Assembly: GCA_910588095.1 (NCBI GenBank)
Contig: CAJUQH010000029.1
Span: 1 to 11,363 of the forward strand
Reading direction: 5' to 3'
From: an uncultured Eggerthellaceae bacterium
Lineage (GTDB): Bacteria; Actinomycetota; Coriobacteriia; Coriobacteriales; Eggerthellaceae
DNA: 11,363 nucleotides
Shown here: in pieces, positions 4,731 through 11,363 of the stretch
How positions within the stretch are numbered: position 1 is the stretch's first letter
How the letters are laid out: each line of letters starts with the position of its first letter
The notes under the pieces: model-generated
What the model was told of the DNA's origin: nothing
The model's database searches: none
Seen by the model: the letters and a program-made list of their open reading frames with translations, nothing else
Position numbers and translations under genes: made by a program

Positions 4731-5740
4731 GCCGTCGCCTCCTCGGTTGCGGCAGCAAGTGCCTTCGCGAAGCCCTGCGGGTCGTCCAGGCTGAGTCCGA
4801 TGGCGCGCACGCGTTTCTCGCCGAGCATCGTGCGGACCGCGACAGGCCGCTTGGCCACGACCCAGACGTTCGCCTGGTAGAAGGTGCCGAAGTTGAGCCT
4901 GTCGGCCTTGGCGAGGCCATCGCCGGCTGGCTCGGAGAAGGCGACTTCCTGTATGTCGGCCAGCGGGATGCGCGCCTCCATCTGGATGCCGCATTCCAGG
5001 CGCACGGCGTCCGCGCCGATGGCGACCGGCCGCATGACGCGCGCCCGCGCATCGCTCGCGAGCCACGCGGCGGCGTAGACCGAAAGCGCGGTGACGACGC
5101 ATGCCGCCACGGCGCTCCACTGCGCAACGAGCAGGTGCGCGCCGACGATCTCGACGGGGAAAGCGAGCGCGAGCCCCAGCATCATGCTCAGGTAGCCGCC
5201 GGCGTTGTGGTAGCTGAACGTTTTCTCGCCCGGCAGCGCATAGGGCGCGCGCCGCCAGGAGAGCAGCGCATAGTGCCAGACGCTGAGCTCTGCGGCTGCC
5301 ATGCTCGCCGCTGCGTCGTGGCGCACGAGATAGCGCATCGTCTCTGCGAACCAGGCCATGGGGTCGGGCCCCTTCGCCTTCGCGGCCTTGTAGATGCGGG
5401 CGACCTTCAGGCATTCCCGCGCGGCGATGGCGACCTCGACGGGAACCAGCGCGCAGAGCAGCCACGGAAGCGCGCCGGCCTCCGGCGACCCGAGCGCGAG
5501 CACGCTCAGCCCGTAGCCGAGCCAGATGACGGGGATGACGCACAGCGGCGTGAGGCGGCGCGGGCGCACCACCATGAGGTAGAAGCCCGCAGGAATGCCG
5601 ACCATGAAGTCGAGCGGCAGCGCGACGCTCTCGACGGCGCGCGGGATGCACCCCGCCGACGCGACGCCGTAGACGTACAGCGCGCAGGCCGCCACGCAGA
5701 AGGCGACCAGGGCCGCCCTTTGGCTTCTCGCTGTGCCCAT
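4727..5740 (-). CDS. Multi-pass membrane protein with C-terminal PH-like domain, unknown function
   Basis: 337 residues. Hydrophobic segments at about 9-29, 40-58, 64-84, 88-107, 183-203 and 205-228 predict six membrane helices, with a roughly 75-residue polar stretch between the fourth and fifth. The C-terminal 100 residues (about 236-332) alternate short beta strands (PVAIGADAVRLECG, ARIPLADIQEVAFSE, VWVVAKRPVAVRTML) and end in an amphipathic helix (DPQGFAKALAAATEE), which is how bacterial PH-like domains read. No enzymatic motif is seen. The ATG at 5740 is preferred over one at 5797 because GGAGGAG lies 6 bases upstream; the longer form adds 19 polar residues with no ribosome binding site. 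It is the first gene of an operon with the 76-aa protein. The substrate or ligand is unknown. Confidence 0.75.
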   Translation of the reverse strand: MGTARSQRAALVAFCVAACALYVYGVASAGCIPRAVESVALPLDFMVGIPAGFYLMVVRPRRLTPLCVIPVIWLGYGLSVLALGSPEAGALPWLLCALVPVEVAIAARECLKVARIYKAAKAKGPDPMAWFAETMRYLVRHDAAASMAAAELSVWHYALLSWRRAPYALPGEKTFSYHNAGGYLSMMLGLALAFPVEIVGAHLLVAQWSAVAACVVTALSVYAAAWLASDARARVMRPVAIGADAVRLECGIQMEARIPLADIQEVAFSEPAGDGLAKADRLNFGTFYQANVWVVAKRPVAVRTMLGEKRVRAIGLSLDDPQGFAKALAAATEEATA

Positions 5741-5806
5741 GGGTTCTCCTCCACGTTGTCGCGTTGCCGTTTGCTCAGCTCGATTCATGGCCTCCATCTT
5801 GCCACA

Positions 5807-5879
5807 TGCATATTTTCCAAGGCAAATTCGCGAACGAGTGCATACTTTCCAGACTTCAGAGGCGCCCTAGTTCGTGAAT
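5807..5879. repeat. Direct and inverted repeats in the promoter region of the PH-like membrane protein operon
   Basis: Two 13-bp direct repeats TGCATA(T/C)TTTCCA start 32 bp apart (5807-5819 and 5839-5851), about three helical turns. An imperfect palindrome, ATTCGCGAACGAG (5826-5838) with CTAGTTCGTGAAT (5867-5879), matches at 11 of 13 positions. The block ends about 67 bp upstream of the gene's ATG. On the minus strand each direct repeat contains a TATGCA that could serve as a -10, but no convincing -35 goes with it. Confidence 0.45.
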
Positions 5880-5921
5880 GCGAAGCCGATGGCGCGTCAA
5901 GCCTTCTGCGGAGAAGACGGA

Positions 5922-5994
5922 GGGTCACATCTGATGGCACACTAGACTCTTTGGGTTCTTTAAACGTCTCATAGTGTGCCATCAGATGTGACCC
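5922..5994. repeat. Long palindromic element, copy 2 (23-bp perfect arms, 27-nt loop)
   Basis: Arms 5922-5944 (GGGTCACATCTGATGGCACA...) and 5972-5994 are perfectly complementary. The arms match the inner 23 bp of copy 1 apart from one matched A-T to G-C pair change and the pair that is G-T in copy 1. The 27-nt loop shares CTTT and ACGTCTCA with copy 1. It lies 17 bp after the stop of the ABC permease gene, so it could affect the 3' end of that mRNA; no T-tract follows. The short reading frame crossing it (5785-5982, minus) has no ribosome binding site or recognisable family and is not called. Confidence 0.85.
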
Positions 5995-6011
5995 GTTGTC
6001 TCAGCGTCGTC

Positions 6012-8459
6012 TCACTCCACAACAAGCTCGCGGACGCTAACGTCCTTGATCCTCCTTGACATTCCGAAGGCCGAGAGCGCGAAGGCGAGGGCGAAGACCG
6101 CGCTGATGGCAAGCGCCTCCCAGACAGGCAGCGAGAGGCTGAACGCGCCGACGCCGAACAGGCCGAACAGCGAACTGACCAGGGCGCCCCCAGCTGCCAT
6201 CGTGAGGGCCGACCCCACCAGGGCGCCCGCCGCCGACACGCCGAGAAAGCGCAGCGTAAACGAAGCGCGCAATGAGGCCGCCGTGAATCCCATGGCACGA
6301 TAGACGCCCATATCACGGCGCTCGGAGAGGAGCGTTCGCCTGCTTATCAGCATCACGGCAACGCAGGCAAGGCCCATCGCAAATGCGGACATGACATAAC
6401 CCATGATCGTCAGCATGTCCCTGCAGAGCAAAAGCATGTTCGTGCTCGACCCGAACATTCCGGTCAGTTCGGTGTCAACGCTGTCCCCGAACCTACTTGC
6501 AAGCGCCTCTACCGCTTCTTCGGCCTTATCGGGATCGGCCAGCTGGTACTGGCGCGAAACGTCCATGGCGTCCGCCCCCAACTCCACCAGCTCCTGAAAT
6601 CCCTCATGGGTGAGGACGACGCCATTGCCCCCATTGAGCACCGATGACAGCAAACCGCTTACGATGTAGGTTCGCTCCTCGCCGTCGCCCTTCTCCACCT
6701 GCAGCTCATCGCCCACCGAAAGCCCCTTGGCGCGGGCAAGGCTCAATCCTACGAGCGCCTCGTTGGCGTGCTTTGGCGCGCGCCCCGAGACGATGGACGC
6801 CTCTTCCAGAACGCCCGTATCGGACAGTCCGATGAAGGTGCAGGCCTCGCCGCTCAAATTGAGAATCGCTGCGCTCTCTTCCCACTCGCGCGTTATGGGA
6901 GAGATGCCTTCTATGGTTTCACGCACCTCGTCAAGGCTCACTTCCTGCGCATCGAAGCGAACCGAGCCGTCGCTCTTCCACACGCCGAAGGCCTTGTACA
7001 TCGCGTCGTCTCCGGCAACCGCGCCGCCGATTCCGAAGCACAGCGCGACGAAAGCACACAGCAGTAGAGAGCAGATGCCTATTCCAAGATAGCGCCCCTT
7101 CTCGGACACGATCGCCCGCCATGCCAGCGACGCCCTCAGTCGATTGCCCGTTATCGCGCTCGCCCCGCGCGGTGAGAAGCGGATGTCGCCGTCGCCTTGC
7201 CGGAGCGCCGCCAGAGGCGTGATGCGCCCTATCTTACGGGCCATCACGGCAACGCACGCCATGAGGGCCGCCAAGAGAACCGCGCAGCAGCAGAGGCCCA
7301 CCCAAGGGAAGGACGCCTCGACCACGAGGATTCCCGTGATGAGCAAGAACGCCGGCCAGAAGAGCGGCTCCAGAAGGCAGCCTGCGACGAAGCCGAAAGC
7401 GAGGCCAACGAGCGCGGCGAACGCATACTGCATGACAAGGGCCCTACGGAGCGCATTGCGCGGAAGCCCCACCCCTTTCAGGACGCCCCAGTCGGCATAG
7501 CCGCTCTGTATGTTCGAGGACGCCGTGTGCAGGCACAGGATGAGGGCTACCACAAACAGGATGAGCGAGAACACGGCAAGCACCGCGGTGATGACCTGCA
7601 CCACCAAAAGACTGTAGCCAGCGAGAGTCTGCCGGGAGAAAAGCGTGTGCGCGGATTCGCCCCACGAGGTCCCATCGTCGATCAGCTGCGTCAGATCGTG
7701 TCCGTCGATGCCCTGGGAGCGCGCCTCGGACGTCAGCACCACGTTGATCTCCCTGATGGGGTACGCCTCCTTCTCCATGGCCATGGCGCCGCTGGAGACA
7801 CCGGCGCCGGATGCGCCCGTCTCCTCAACTTCTGCCAACAGCTCATCGAAGGTTCCGGAAGACAGCAGGTAGCGCTTCGTCTCCATGAAGGGTGTCCCGA
7901 ACTGCGGATCTTCGTAGAATCCCGCGACGCGCAGAGAGGTCTCCCGTCCGCCGATATCGAGCACCAGGTAATCGCCTATCTGTATGTTGTGCAGAGTGCG
8001 CTCCGCAATGCGGACGTAGGCCTCGCCGTCCGCCGGCCCTCTCTCATCGTCGCGATACGACGAGAGGTCATCGGCGAAGACGTTGAAGTCGAGGGATGAG
8101 CCCCAGGCCTCATAGGCGCTTGCCGACGGCGGTGCGGTTTTCACGACCTCGTTTCCCTGGGCATCTTCGACGCGCGTGGGTGCGGCGAAAGCCTCGGTCA
8201 CCTTCACCTCGGCAACTTCGGGAAGCGCCTCTATCTCATCAACGTCCTCGTCGGTGAGGTTCGAGACCAGGTCATTGGCGAAAACATCCCCCGCTGCAAT
8301 CTGGTCGAGCAAGGCCTCCTCGCGATTGGAGAGGTCGGCGAAGAGGCTGGTGGTCAGCGTCAGCGCGAAGGCGGCAAGGAACAAGAGCAGTGCGAGGCCG
8401 ACGAACGTCCCTTTGTCCTTCCGCAATCCTGCGAGCACAAGCGTGCGCAACGGTTCCAT
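6012..8459 (-). CDS. FtsX/MacB-type ABC transporter permease
   Basis: 815 residues, the size of two-module permeases of the lipoprotein/antimicrobial-peptide exporter class. Layout: TM helix at 18-40; a long extracytoplasmic MacB-like domain (about 45-280); the first FtsX core with helices near 285-310, 345-365 and 385-407; a cytoplasmic linker ending ITPLAALRQGD; TM at 457-478; a second extracytoplasmic domain (about 485-675); the second FtsX core (685-705, 735-760, 780-800). ERRDMGVYRAMGFT (713-726) is the coupling helix that contacts the ATPase; YADWGVLKGVGLP (321-333) is its partner in the first core. An in-frame ATG far upstream lies inside the ATPase gene; the ATG at 8459 fits the family and has a GGGGG site upstream. 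It starts 10 bp after the ATPase stop. The cargo is unknown: export of peptides or lipids, or a resistance role, is likely. Confidence 0.92.
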   Translation of the reverse strand: MEPLRTLVLAGLRKDKGTFVGLALLLFLAAFALTLTTSLFADLSNREEALLDQIAAGDVFANDLVSNLTDEDVDEIEALPEVAEVKVTEAFAAPTRVEDAQGNEVVKTAPPSASAYEAWGSSLDFNVFADDLSSYRDDERGPADGEAYVRIAERTLHNIQIGDYLVLDIGGRETSLRVAGFYEDPQFGTPFMETKRYLLSSGTFDELLAEVEETGASGAGVSSGAMAMEKEAYPIREINVVLTSEARSQGIDGHDLTQLIDDGTSWGESAHTLFSRQTLAGYSLLVVQVITAVLAVFSLILFVVALILCLHTASSNIQSGYADWGVLKGVGLPRNALRRALVMQYAFAALVGLAFGFVAGCLLEPLFWPAFLLITGILVVEASFPWVGLCCCAVLLAALMACVAVMARKIGRITPLAALRQGDGDIRFSPRGASAITGNRLRASLAWRAIVSEKGRYLGIGICSLLLCAFVALCFGIGGAVAGDDAMYKAFGVWKSDGSVRFDAQEVSLDEVRETIEGISPITREWEESAAILNLSGEACTFIGLSDTGVLEEASIVSGRAPKHANEALVGLSLARAKGLSVGDELQVEKGDGEERTYIVSGLLSSVLNGGNGVVLTHEGFQELVELGADAMDVSRQYQLADPDKAEEAVEALASRFGDSVDTELTGMFGSSTNMLLLCRDMLTIMGYVMSAFAMGLACVAVMLISRRTLLSERRDMGVYRAMGFTAASLRASFTLRFLGVSAAGALVGSALTMAAGGALVSSLFGLFGVGAFSLSLPVWEALAISAVFALAFALSAFGMSRRIKDVSVRELVVE

Positions 8460-8469
8460 GGCGCACCCC

Positions 8470-9249
8470 CTACCAGGACAGCGAGGCAAGCCAGGCGTTC
8501 GCCATGGCCTCGCGCTCGCGAACGTAGGCTTCGTCGCCGGAGAGCGCCGTGTCCCAAGGCGCCAGCTCCAGCTCGCCGCGGATGCCACCGTCCTCGAAGT
8601 AGAGCACGCGGTTGCCGCGGACGGCGCTGCGCACGTCGTGGGTCACCATGAGGATGCTGATGCCGTCGCGGTTGAGCTCGCCCAGAAGATCGAGCACCTC
8701 CAGGCTGTTCGCGCGGTTGAGGGCGCCGGTGGGCTCGTCGGCGAACACGATCGCCGGCTCGTTCACCACCGCTCGCGCCACGGCGCAGCGCTGCTTCTGG
8801 CCGCCGGACGCTTGGCTGGGAAGGTGCGAGGCGACCTCGGAGAGCCCCATGCGTTCGATCAACTCGTCGGTGGCGCGCCTCGTCGCAGAGGCGCTGCGCC
8901 CCCGCTTCAGATAGCCGGGCACGGCGATGTTCTCGTACAAGGTGAGGTTGCTCACGAGGTTCGCCGCTTGAAAGACGAACCCGAAACGCTGCGCCCTCAG
9001 CTCGGAGAGCCGGCCCTGCCCAAGGCGGGCGATGTCCTCCCCTTCGAAGATGACCTCGCCTGAAGTGGGGGCATCCATGCCCGAGAGGCAGTAGAGCAGC
9101 GTGGACTTTCCCGAGCCCGAAGGGCCCATAATCGAGGTGAAATCCCCTTTGTAGAGCTCAAGGCCGACGCTTCCCAGGACATGGGCCTGCACGCCGTCTG
9201 CTACGTAGGTCTTCGACAGTTTTCGCGTCGAGAGTATGGTTTCGCGCAT
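8470..9249 (-). CDS. ABC transporter ATP-binding protein (LolD/MacB class)
   Basis: 259 residues with all nucleotide-binding motifs in order: Walker A GPSGSGKST (42-50), Q-loop Gln94 in FVFQAANL, signature ASGGQKQR (147-154; Ala replaces the usual Leu of LSGGQ), Walker B IVFADE (167-172), D-loop GAL with Asn178 where Asp is common, and the H-loop His204 in MVTHD. It is a cytosolic subunit powering the adjacent permease; FADEPTGAL and SALTL-type spacing place it in the class paired with FtsX-like permeases. The C-terminal 35 residues (about 225-259) go beyond the usual core. The ATG at 9249 has AAAGGA 6 bases upstream. First gene after the 85-bp gap that holds the operator-like repeats, so it probably starts its own transcript under response-regulator control. 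Confidence 0.94.
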   Translation of the reverse strand: MRETILSTRKLSKTYVADGVQAHVLGSVGLELYKGDFTSIMGPSGSGKSTLLYCLSGMDAPTSGEVIFEGEDIARLGQGRLSELRAQRFGFVFQAANLVSNLTLYENIAVPGYLKRGRSASATRRATDELIERMGLSEVASHLPSQASGGQKQRCAVARAVVNEPAIVFADEPTGALNRANSLEVLDLLGELNRDGISILMVTHDVRSAVRGNRVLYFEDGGIRGELELAPWDTALSGDEAYVREREAMANAWLASLSW

Positions 9250-9282
9250 GGTTGGTCCTTTCCCTTGTGCGCCGTCGGCCCC

Positions 9283-9317
9283 ATCATAGAGAGACGGCCA
9301 TTAAGGAATCATTAAGG
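9283..9317 (-). promoter_or_regulatory. Promoter of the ABC transporter with OmpR-type direct-repeat operator
   Basis: Two perfect CATTAAGG copies (9299-9306 and 9310-9317) are spaced exactly 11 bp apart. On the minus strand they read CCTTAATGATTCCTTAATGG. A -10 box TATGAT (5 of 6 to consensus) lies at 9283-9288, and the repeats occupy the -35 region, where no good -35 hexamer exists. One-turn-phased direct repeats in place of a -35 box are what OmpR-family regulators bind to activate transcription. The predicted start is about 27 bp before the ATPase ATG. An 8-bp inverted repeat (TGTGCGCC 9266-9273 / GGCGCACA 9316-9323) frames the site. Confidence 0.65.
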
Positions 9318-9334
9318 CGCACAGCGCTTGCGGC

Positions 9335-10513
9335 TCAGGGCAGGAGGGGAAGCTCTATGGTGGCCTTGAGCCCCGGGTGGGCATTGACCAGGTGCAGGCG
9401 GCCGCCCATGCGTTCCGCCAGATAGGACGAGATGTAGAGCCCCAGCCCCGAACCCGGCTTGTCCGACGCGTTCGCGCCCCGATAGAAGCGCTCGGTGGCA
9501 AACGGCAGGTCCTCAGGCGGCATGCCCGGCCCGTAATCGCGCACCGCTATCGTGTACAGCCCGTTCTCGGCCGTGGCCTGGATGTCGATGGCCGAACCGC
9601 GCGCGTACTTGATGGCGTTGCCGATGAGGTTGTCGATGGCCTGGGCGAGCCGCGCCTCGTCGGCTTCCACGCGGGCATCGTCCACGCGCAGGCAGGAAAT
9701 CCGGGCCAGGCCAGATGAGTCGCTGGCGCAGCGCCTCACGATGGGGGCCGCCTGCACGGGCTCGCAGGCCACCGCGATGCGATCCATGTCCGAGAGCGCA
9801 TGCTGGAACAGGTCCTCCACCAGAGATGAGGCCTCGTCGCATTTTCGGATGATGGCGCGCTCGTATTCCGCTCGCTCCTCCTCCGAGTTCACCAGCCCCA
9901 TGTCCAGGGCCTCCGCATAGGCCCTAAGGGACGCGAGCGGGGTGCGCAGGTCGTGGGAGAGCGAGGCGAGCGCGGCCTTGTGGTCTTCCCTCGCGCGTTC
10001 CTCGTCCTTCCGAGCGCGGTCGAGTTCCTTGCGAAGGTGATCGAACGCCCAGGTGAACTTGCCGAAGGGGTTGGACCGCTCATAGGCAAGCGGCGCATCC
10101 AGGTTGCCGGATGCCACTTCCTCGGCGAAGCCCTCCAGCCGCGTGAAGGGTCGCGCCACCGCGCGGTGCAGGTAGATGGCCAAAAACGCGAGGGCTGCAA
10201 CGGAGACGAGGGCGGTGAGTGCCACGGCGCCGGTGGCCGCGTCGTTGCGGGAGTCGGCGGCATCCCGCAGTGCATCCTGGGCGCTCGCGAGCGCTTGGTC
10301 GGCCGCCTGCAAGGAGCCGTCGCGGTCGTCGGGCGCGTTTTCCGTGATTTCCTGCCGAGCATCGTTGATCTCGACCACCTGGCTTCGCAGCGCATCCTCG
10401 CCGCCGTTGGCGACAACCGCGATGCCCAAAGCAGCCGCAATAACGACGGCAAGCGCGGAGGCGAGGGCCGCGCCGGCAAGCCGCTTCGTCAGGCGTTCAC
10501 CCTGCTTCGCCAT
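9335..10513 (-). CDS. Membrane sensor histidine kinase
   Basis: 392 residues. TM1 at about 12-36 and TM2 at about 95-116 enclose a short (about 58-residue) extracytoplasmic region rich in Ala, Asp and Gln (RSQVVEINDARQEI...) that looks like a helical coiled-coil sensor. A HAMP-like linker follows (about 117-170), then the dimerisation domain with the phosphorylated His187 in SLSHDLRTPLASL, and the ATPase domain: N box NLIGNAIKYA (295-304), G1 DYGPGMPPED (326-335), F box ERFYRG (341-346), G2 GSGLGLYI (354-361). It is complete and probably active. Its start overlaps the regulator's stop by one base (TGATG), so the pair is coupled. It differs from the tiny-loop Bce-type kinases usually linked to peptide-sensing ABC systems. 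The signal is unknown. Confidence 0.93.
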   Translation of the reverse strand: MAKQGERLTKRLAGAALASALAVVIAAALGIAVVANGGEDALRSQVVEINDARQEITENAPDDRDGSLQAADQALASAQDALRDAADSRNDAATGAVALTALVSVAALAFLAIYLHRAVARPFTRLEGFAEEVASGNLDAPLAYERSNPFGKFTWAFDHLRKELDRARKDEERAREDHKAALASLSHDLRTPLASLRAYAEALDMGLVNSEEERAEYERAIIRKCDEASSLVEDLFQHALSDMDRIAVACEPVQAAPIVRRCASDSSGLARISCLRVDDARVEADEARLAQAIDNLIGNAIKYARGSAIDIQATAENGLYTIAVRDYGPGMPPEDLPFATERFYRGANASDKPGSGLGLYISSYLAERMGGRLHLVNAHPGLKATIELPLLP

Positions 10514-11208
10514 CAGCGATCGCCCTCGGGAAGATCGAAACGGTAGCCCTCGCCGCGAACGGTCTTGAAGTAGACGGGGTGGGCCGGGTCGACCTCAAGT
10601 TTGGCGCGGAGCCAGCTCATGTGGACGGACACCGTCTGCGGCTCCACCTCGGCAAAAGCGCCCCACGCTTTCGCCAGAAGGGCGTCGCGGCTGAAGCTCT
10701 GGCCGGCGTTGCCCATGAGGGCGGAGGCAAGCTGGAATTCCCGGGGCGACAGGGCGATCAGTTGCCCGTCCTTCCGGATGGTCTTGGCCCTGCCGTCAAG
10801 TTGAAACGGGCCGGCGGAGAGCACGGCCTCGTCGGCGCCGCTTTTCCGCTCGGGCCTCATCATGAGCGCCTTCGCTTGGGCGAGCATTTCCCGCAGGCTA
10901 AACGGCTTGGAGAGGTAGGCGTCGCCCCCTTCCTCCAGGGCTCGGATGCGCGCGTCGGGCTCGATGCGCGCCGAAGCGAACACCACGGGCACTCCGCTGC
11001 GCTCGCGCAAGTTGCGGCAGAGGGCGTAGCCGTCGTCGCCCGGGAGGTTCACGTCCACTATCAGACAATCGAAGACGGCGCTGGTCAGAAGGTCGTAGGC
11101 CTCCTCGGCGCTTCCGGCGATAACGGCTGCGATGCCGTCCGCCTCGAACGCACAGCTCATGAGCTGCGCCAACTCGCGCTCGTCCTCGACGATCAAAACC
11201 TTGCTCAT
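10513..11208 (-). CDS. OmpR/PhoB-family response regulator
   Basis: 231 residues. The receiver domain (about 1-115) has the acidic pair E8-D9 in IVEDE, phosphoacceptor Asp52 in LIVDVNLPG, Ser79 at the switch position and Lys101 in LSKPF. The C-terminal winged-helix domain (about 130-227) has the OmpR-type signature: LSPREFQLASALMGN, RDALLAKAWG, the recognition-helix region VEPQTVSVHMSWLRAKLE, and the wing VYFKTVRGEGYRF. The ATG at 11208 lies 3 bp after the tautomerase stop, with only a weak GGGCAG site, suggesting translation depends partly on the gene upstream. It partners the kinase downstream and probably binds the CATTAAGG repeats before the ABC ATPase. Confidence 0.95.
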   Translation of the reverse strand: MSKVLIVEDERELAQLMSCAFEADGIAAVIAGSAEEAYDLLTSAVFDCLIVDVNLPGDDGYALCRNLRERSGVPVVFASARIEPDARIRALEEGGDAYLSKPFSLREMLAQAKALMMRPERKSGADEAVLSAGPFQLDGRAKTIRKDGQLIALSPREFQLASALMGNAGQSFSRDALLAKAWGAFAEVEPQTVSVHMSWLRAKLEVDPAHPVYFKTVRGEGYRFDLPEGDR

Positions 11209-11211
11209 GTT

Positions 11212-11363
11212 TTACTGCCCAAGGCGTTTGGAGTGCTCATCCATATACTGTTTCTTAACGACGTCGATGCATTTGCCTCCGATGCCGTAGCTCGCGTCAT
11301 CCACCTCATGGATCGTGACACTGTAGAACTCAGGCGGGATGTTCATGATCTCGGAAGAGACCG
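11212..11363 (-). CDS. Tautomerase-family protein (4-oxalocrotonate tautomerase-like), C-terminal part
   Basis: Only the last 49 or so residues are in the window; the 5' end lies beyond base 11363. The peptide reads SSEIMNIPPEFYSVTIHEVD, then DASYGIGGKCIDVVKKQYMD and ends RLGQ with TAA at 11212-11214. The spacing from the helix end through PP....VTIHEVD to YGIGGK is that of 4-oxalocrotonate-tautomerase-like proteins (small Pro1-dependent keto-enol tautomerases that act as oligomers). The catalytic Pro1 is outside the window. The tail after GIGGK is longer than in the shortest (60-residue) members. It lies 3 bp before the response regulator, so it is the upstream gene of the same operon. Link to the transporter is by position only. 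Confidence 0.7.
   Translation of the reverse strand, partial: VSSEIMNIPPEFYSVTIHEVDDASYGIGGKCIDVVKKQYMDEHSKRLGQ

Noticed and set aside
4500..5651. 383-codon frame on the minus strand covering the 76-aa gene and most of the PH-like gene
   Set aside because: Only its last 76 codons look like protein. The rest is the Arg/Ala-rich out-of-frame shadow of the 337-aa protein, and a good ATG with overlap lies at 4730.
5785..5982. 65-codon minus-strand frame starting MAHYETFKEP inside palindrome copy 2
   Set aside because: It begins within the palindrome arm, has no ribosome binding site, is rich in Arg/Ser as shadow frames are, and covers the promoter repeats of the next operon.
8176..9063. 295-codon plus-strand frame opposite the ABC genes
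   Set aside because: Antisense shadow of the ATPase and permease; no ribosome binding site or family resemblance.

Overview
The window looks like chromosomal DNA of a high-GC Gram-positive bacterium, most likely an actinobacterium of the Coriobacteriia (Eggerthella/Gordonibacter/Adlercreutzia-like). This rests on high GC, AGGAGG-type ribosome binding sites, tightly packed operons with 1-4 bp overlaps, and the general character of the genes. I cannot confirm it without a database search. Every intact gene is on the minus strand, so transcription runs from right to left.

Right part (about 6.0-11.4 kb): one regulatory and transport module. In transcription order it holds the 3' end of a tautomerase-family gene, an OmpR-type response regulator, a sensor histidine kinase, an ABC ATPase and an 815-residue FtsX/MacB-type permease. 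The only sizeable gap is 85 bp between kinase and ATPase. It contains two perfect CATTAAGG direct repeats 11 bp apart, just upstream of a TATGAT -10 box. That is the layout expected of an OmpR-family operator, so the two-component system probably controls the transporter directly.

Middle (about 4.4-5.8 kb): a two-gene membrane-protein operon (337 aa with a C-terminal PH-like domain, then 76 aa), coupled by an ATGA overlap. A 37-codon reading frame follows that resembles the C-terminus of an SRAP (HMCES/YedK-type) protein and is probably a remnant. The promoter region carries several repeats.

Left-centre (about 1.6-4.4 kb): an accessory block with lower GC than its flanks. It carries an AbiE-type toxin-antitoxin pair (AbiEi antitoxin, AbiEii nucleotidyltransferase), whose promoter is framed by an 11-bp inverted repeat. 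A class I methyltransferase and a YdeI/OmpD-associated protein follow, again joined by an ATGA overlap.

Left (1-1.4 kb): a PaaI-type thioesterase, a decayed stretch, and the 5' end of an XRE-family regulator with a palindromic operator-like site. In the decayed stretch a monooxygenase-like gene is cut off inside its conserved domain. The break lies at a roughly 0.2-kb element bounded by 27-bp imperfect inverted repeats with tandemly repeated tips.

Two copies of a long palindromic element (1457-1551 and 5922-5994) lie just 3' of minus-strand genes. Their stems differ by one matched (compensatory) base-pair change, and their loops share sequence. This dispersed palindrome, the 548-740 element and the 11-bp-phased operator are the strongest unexplained signals. 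No tRNA, rRNA or CRISPR array was seen.
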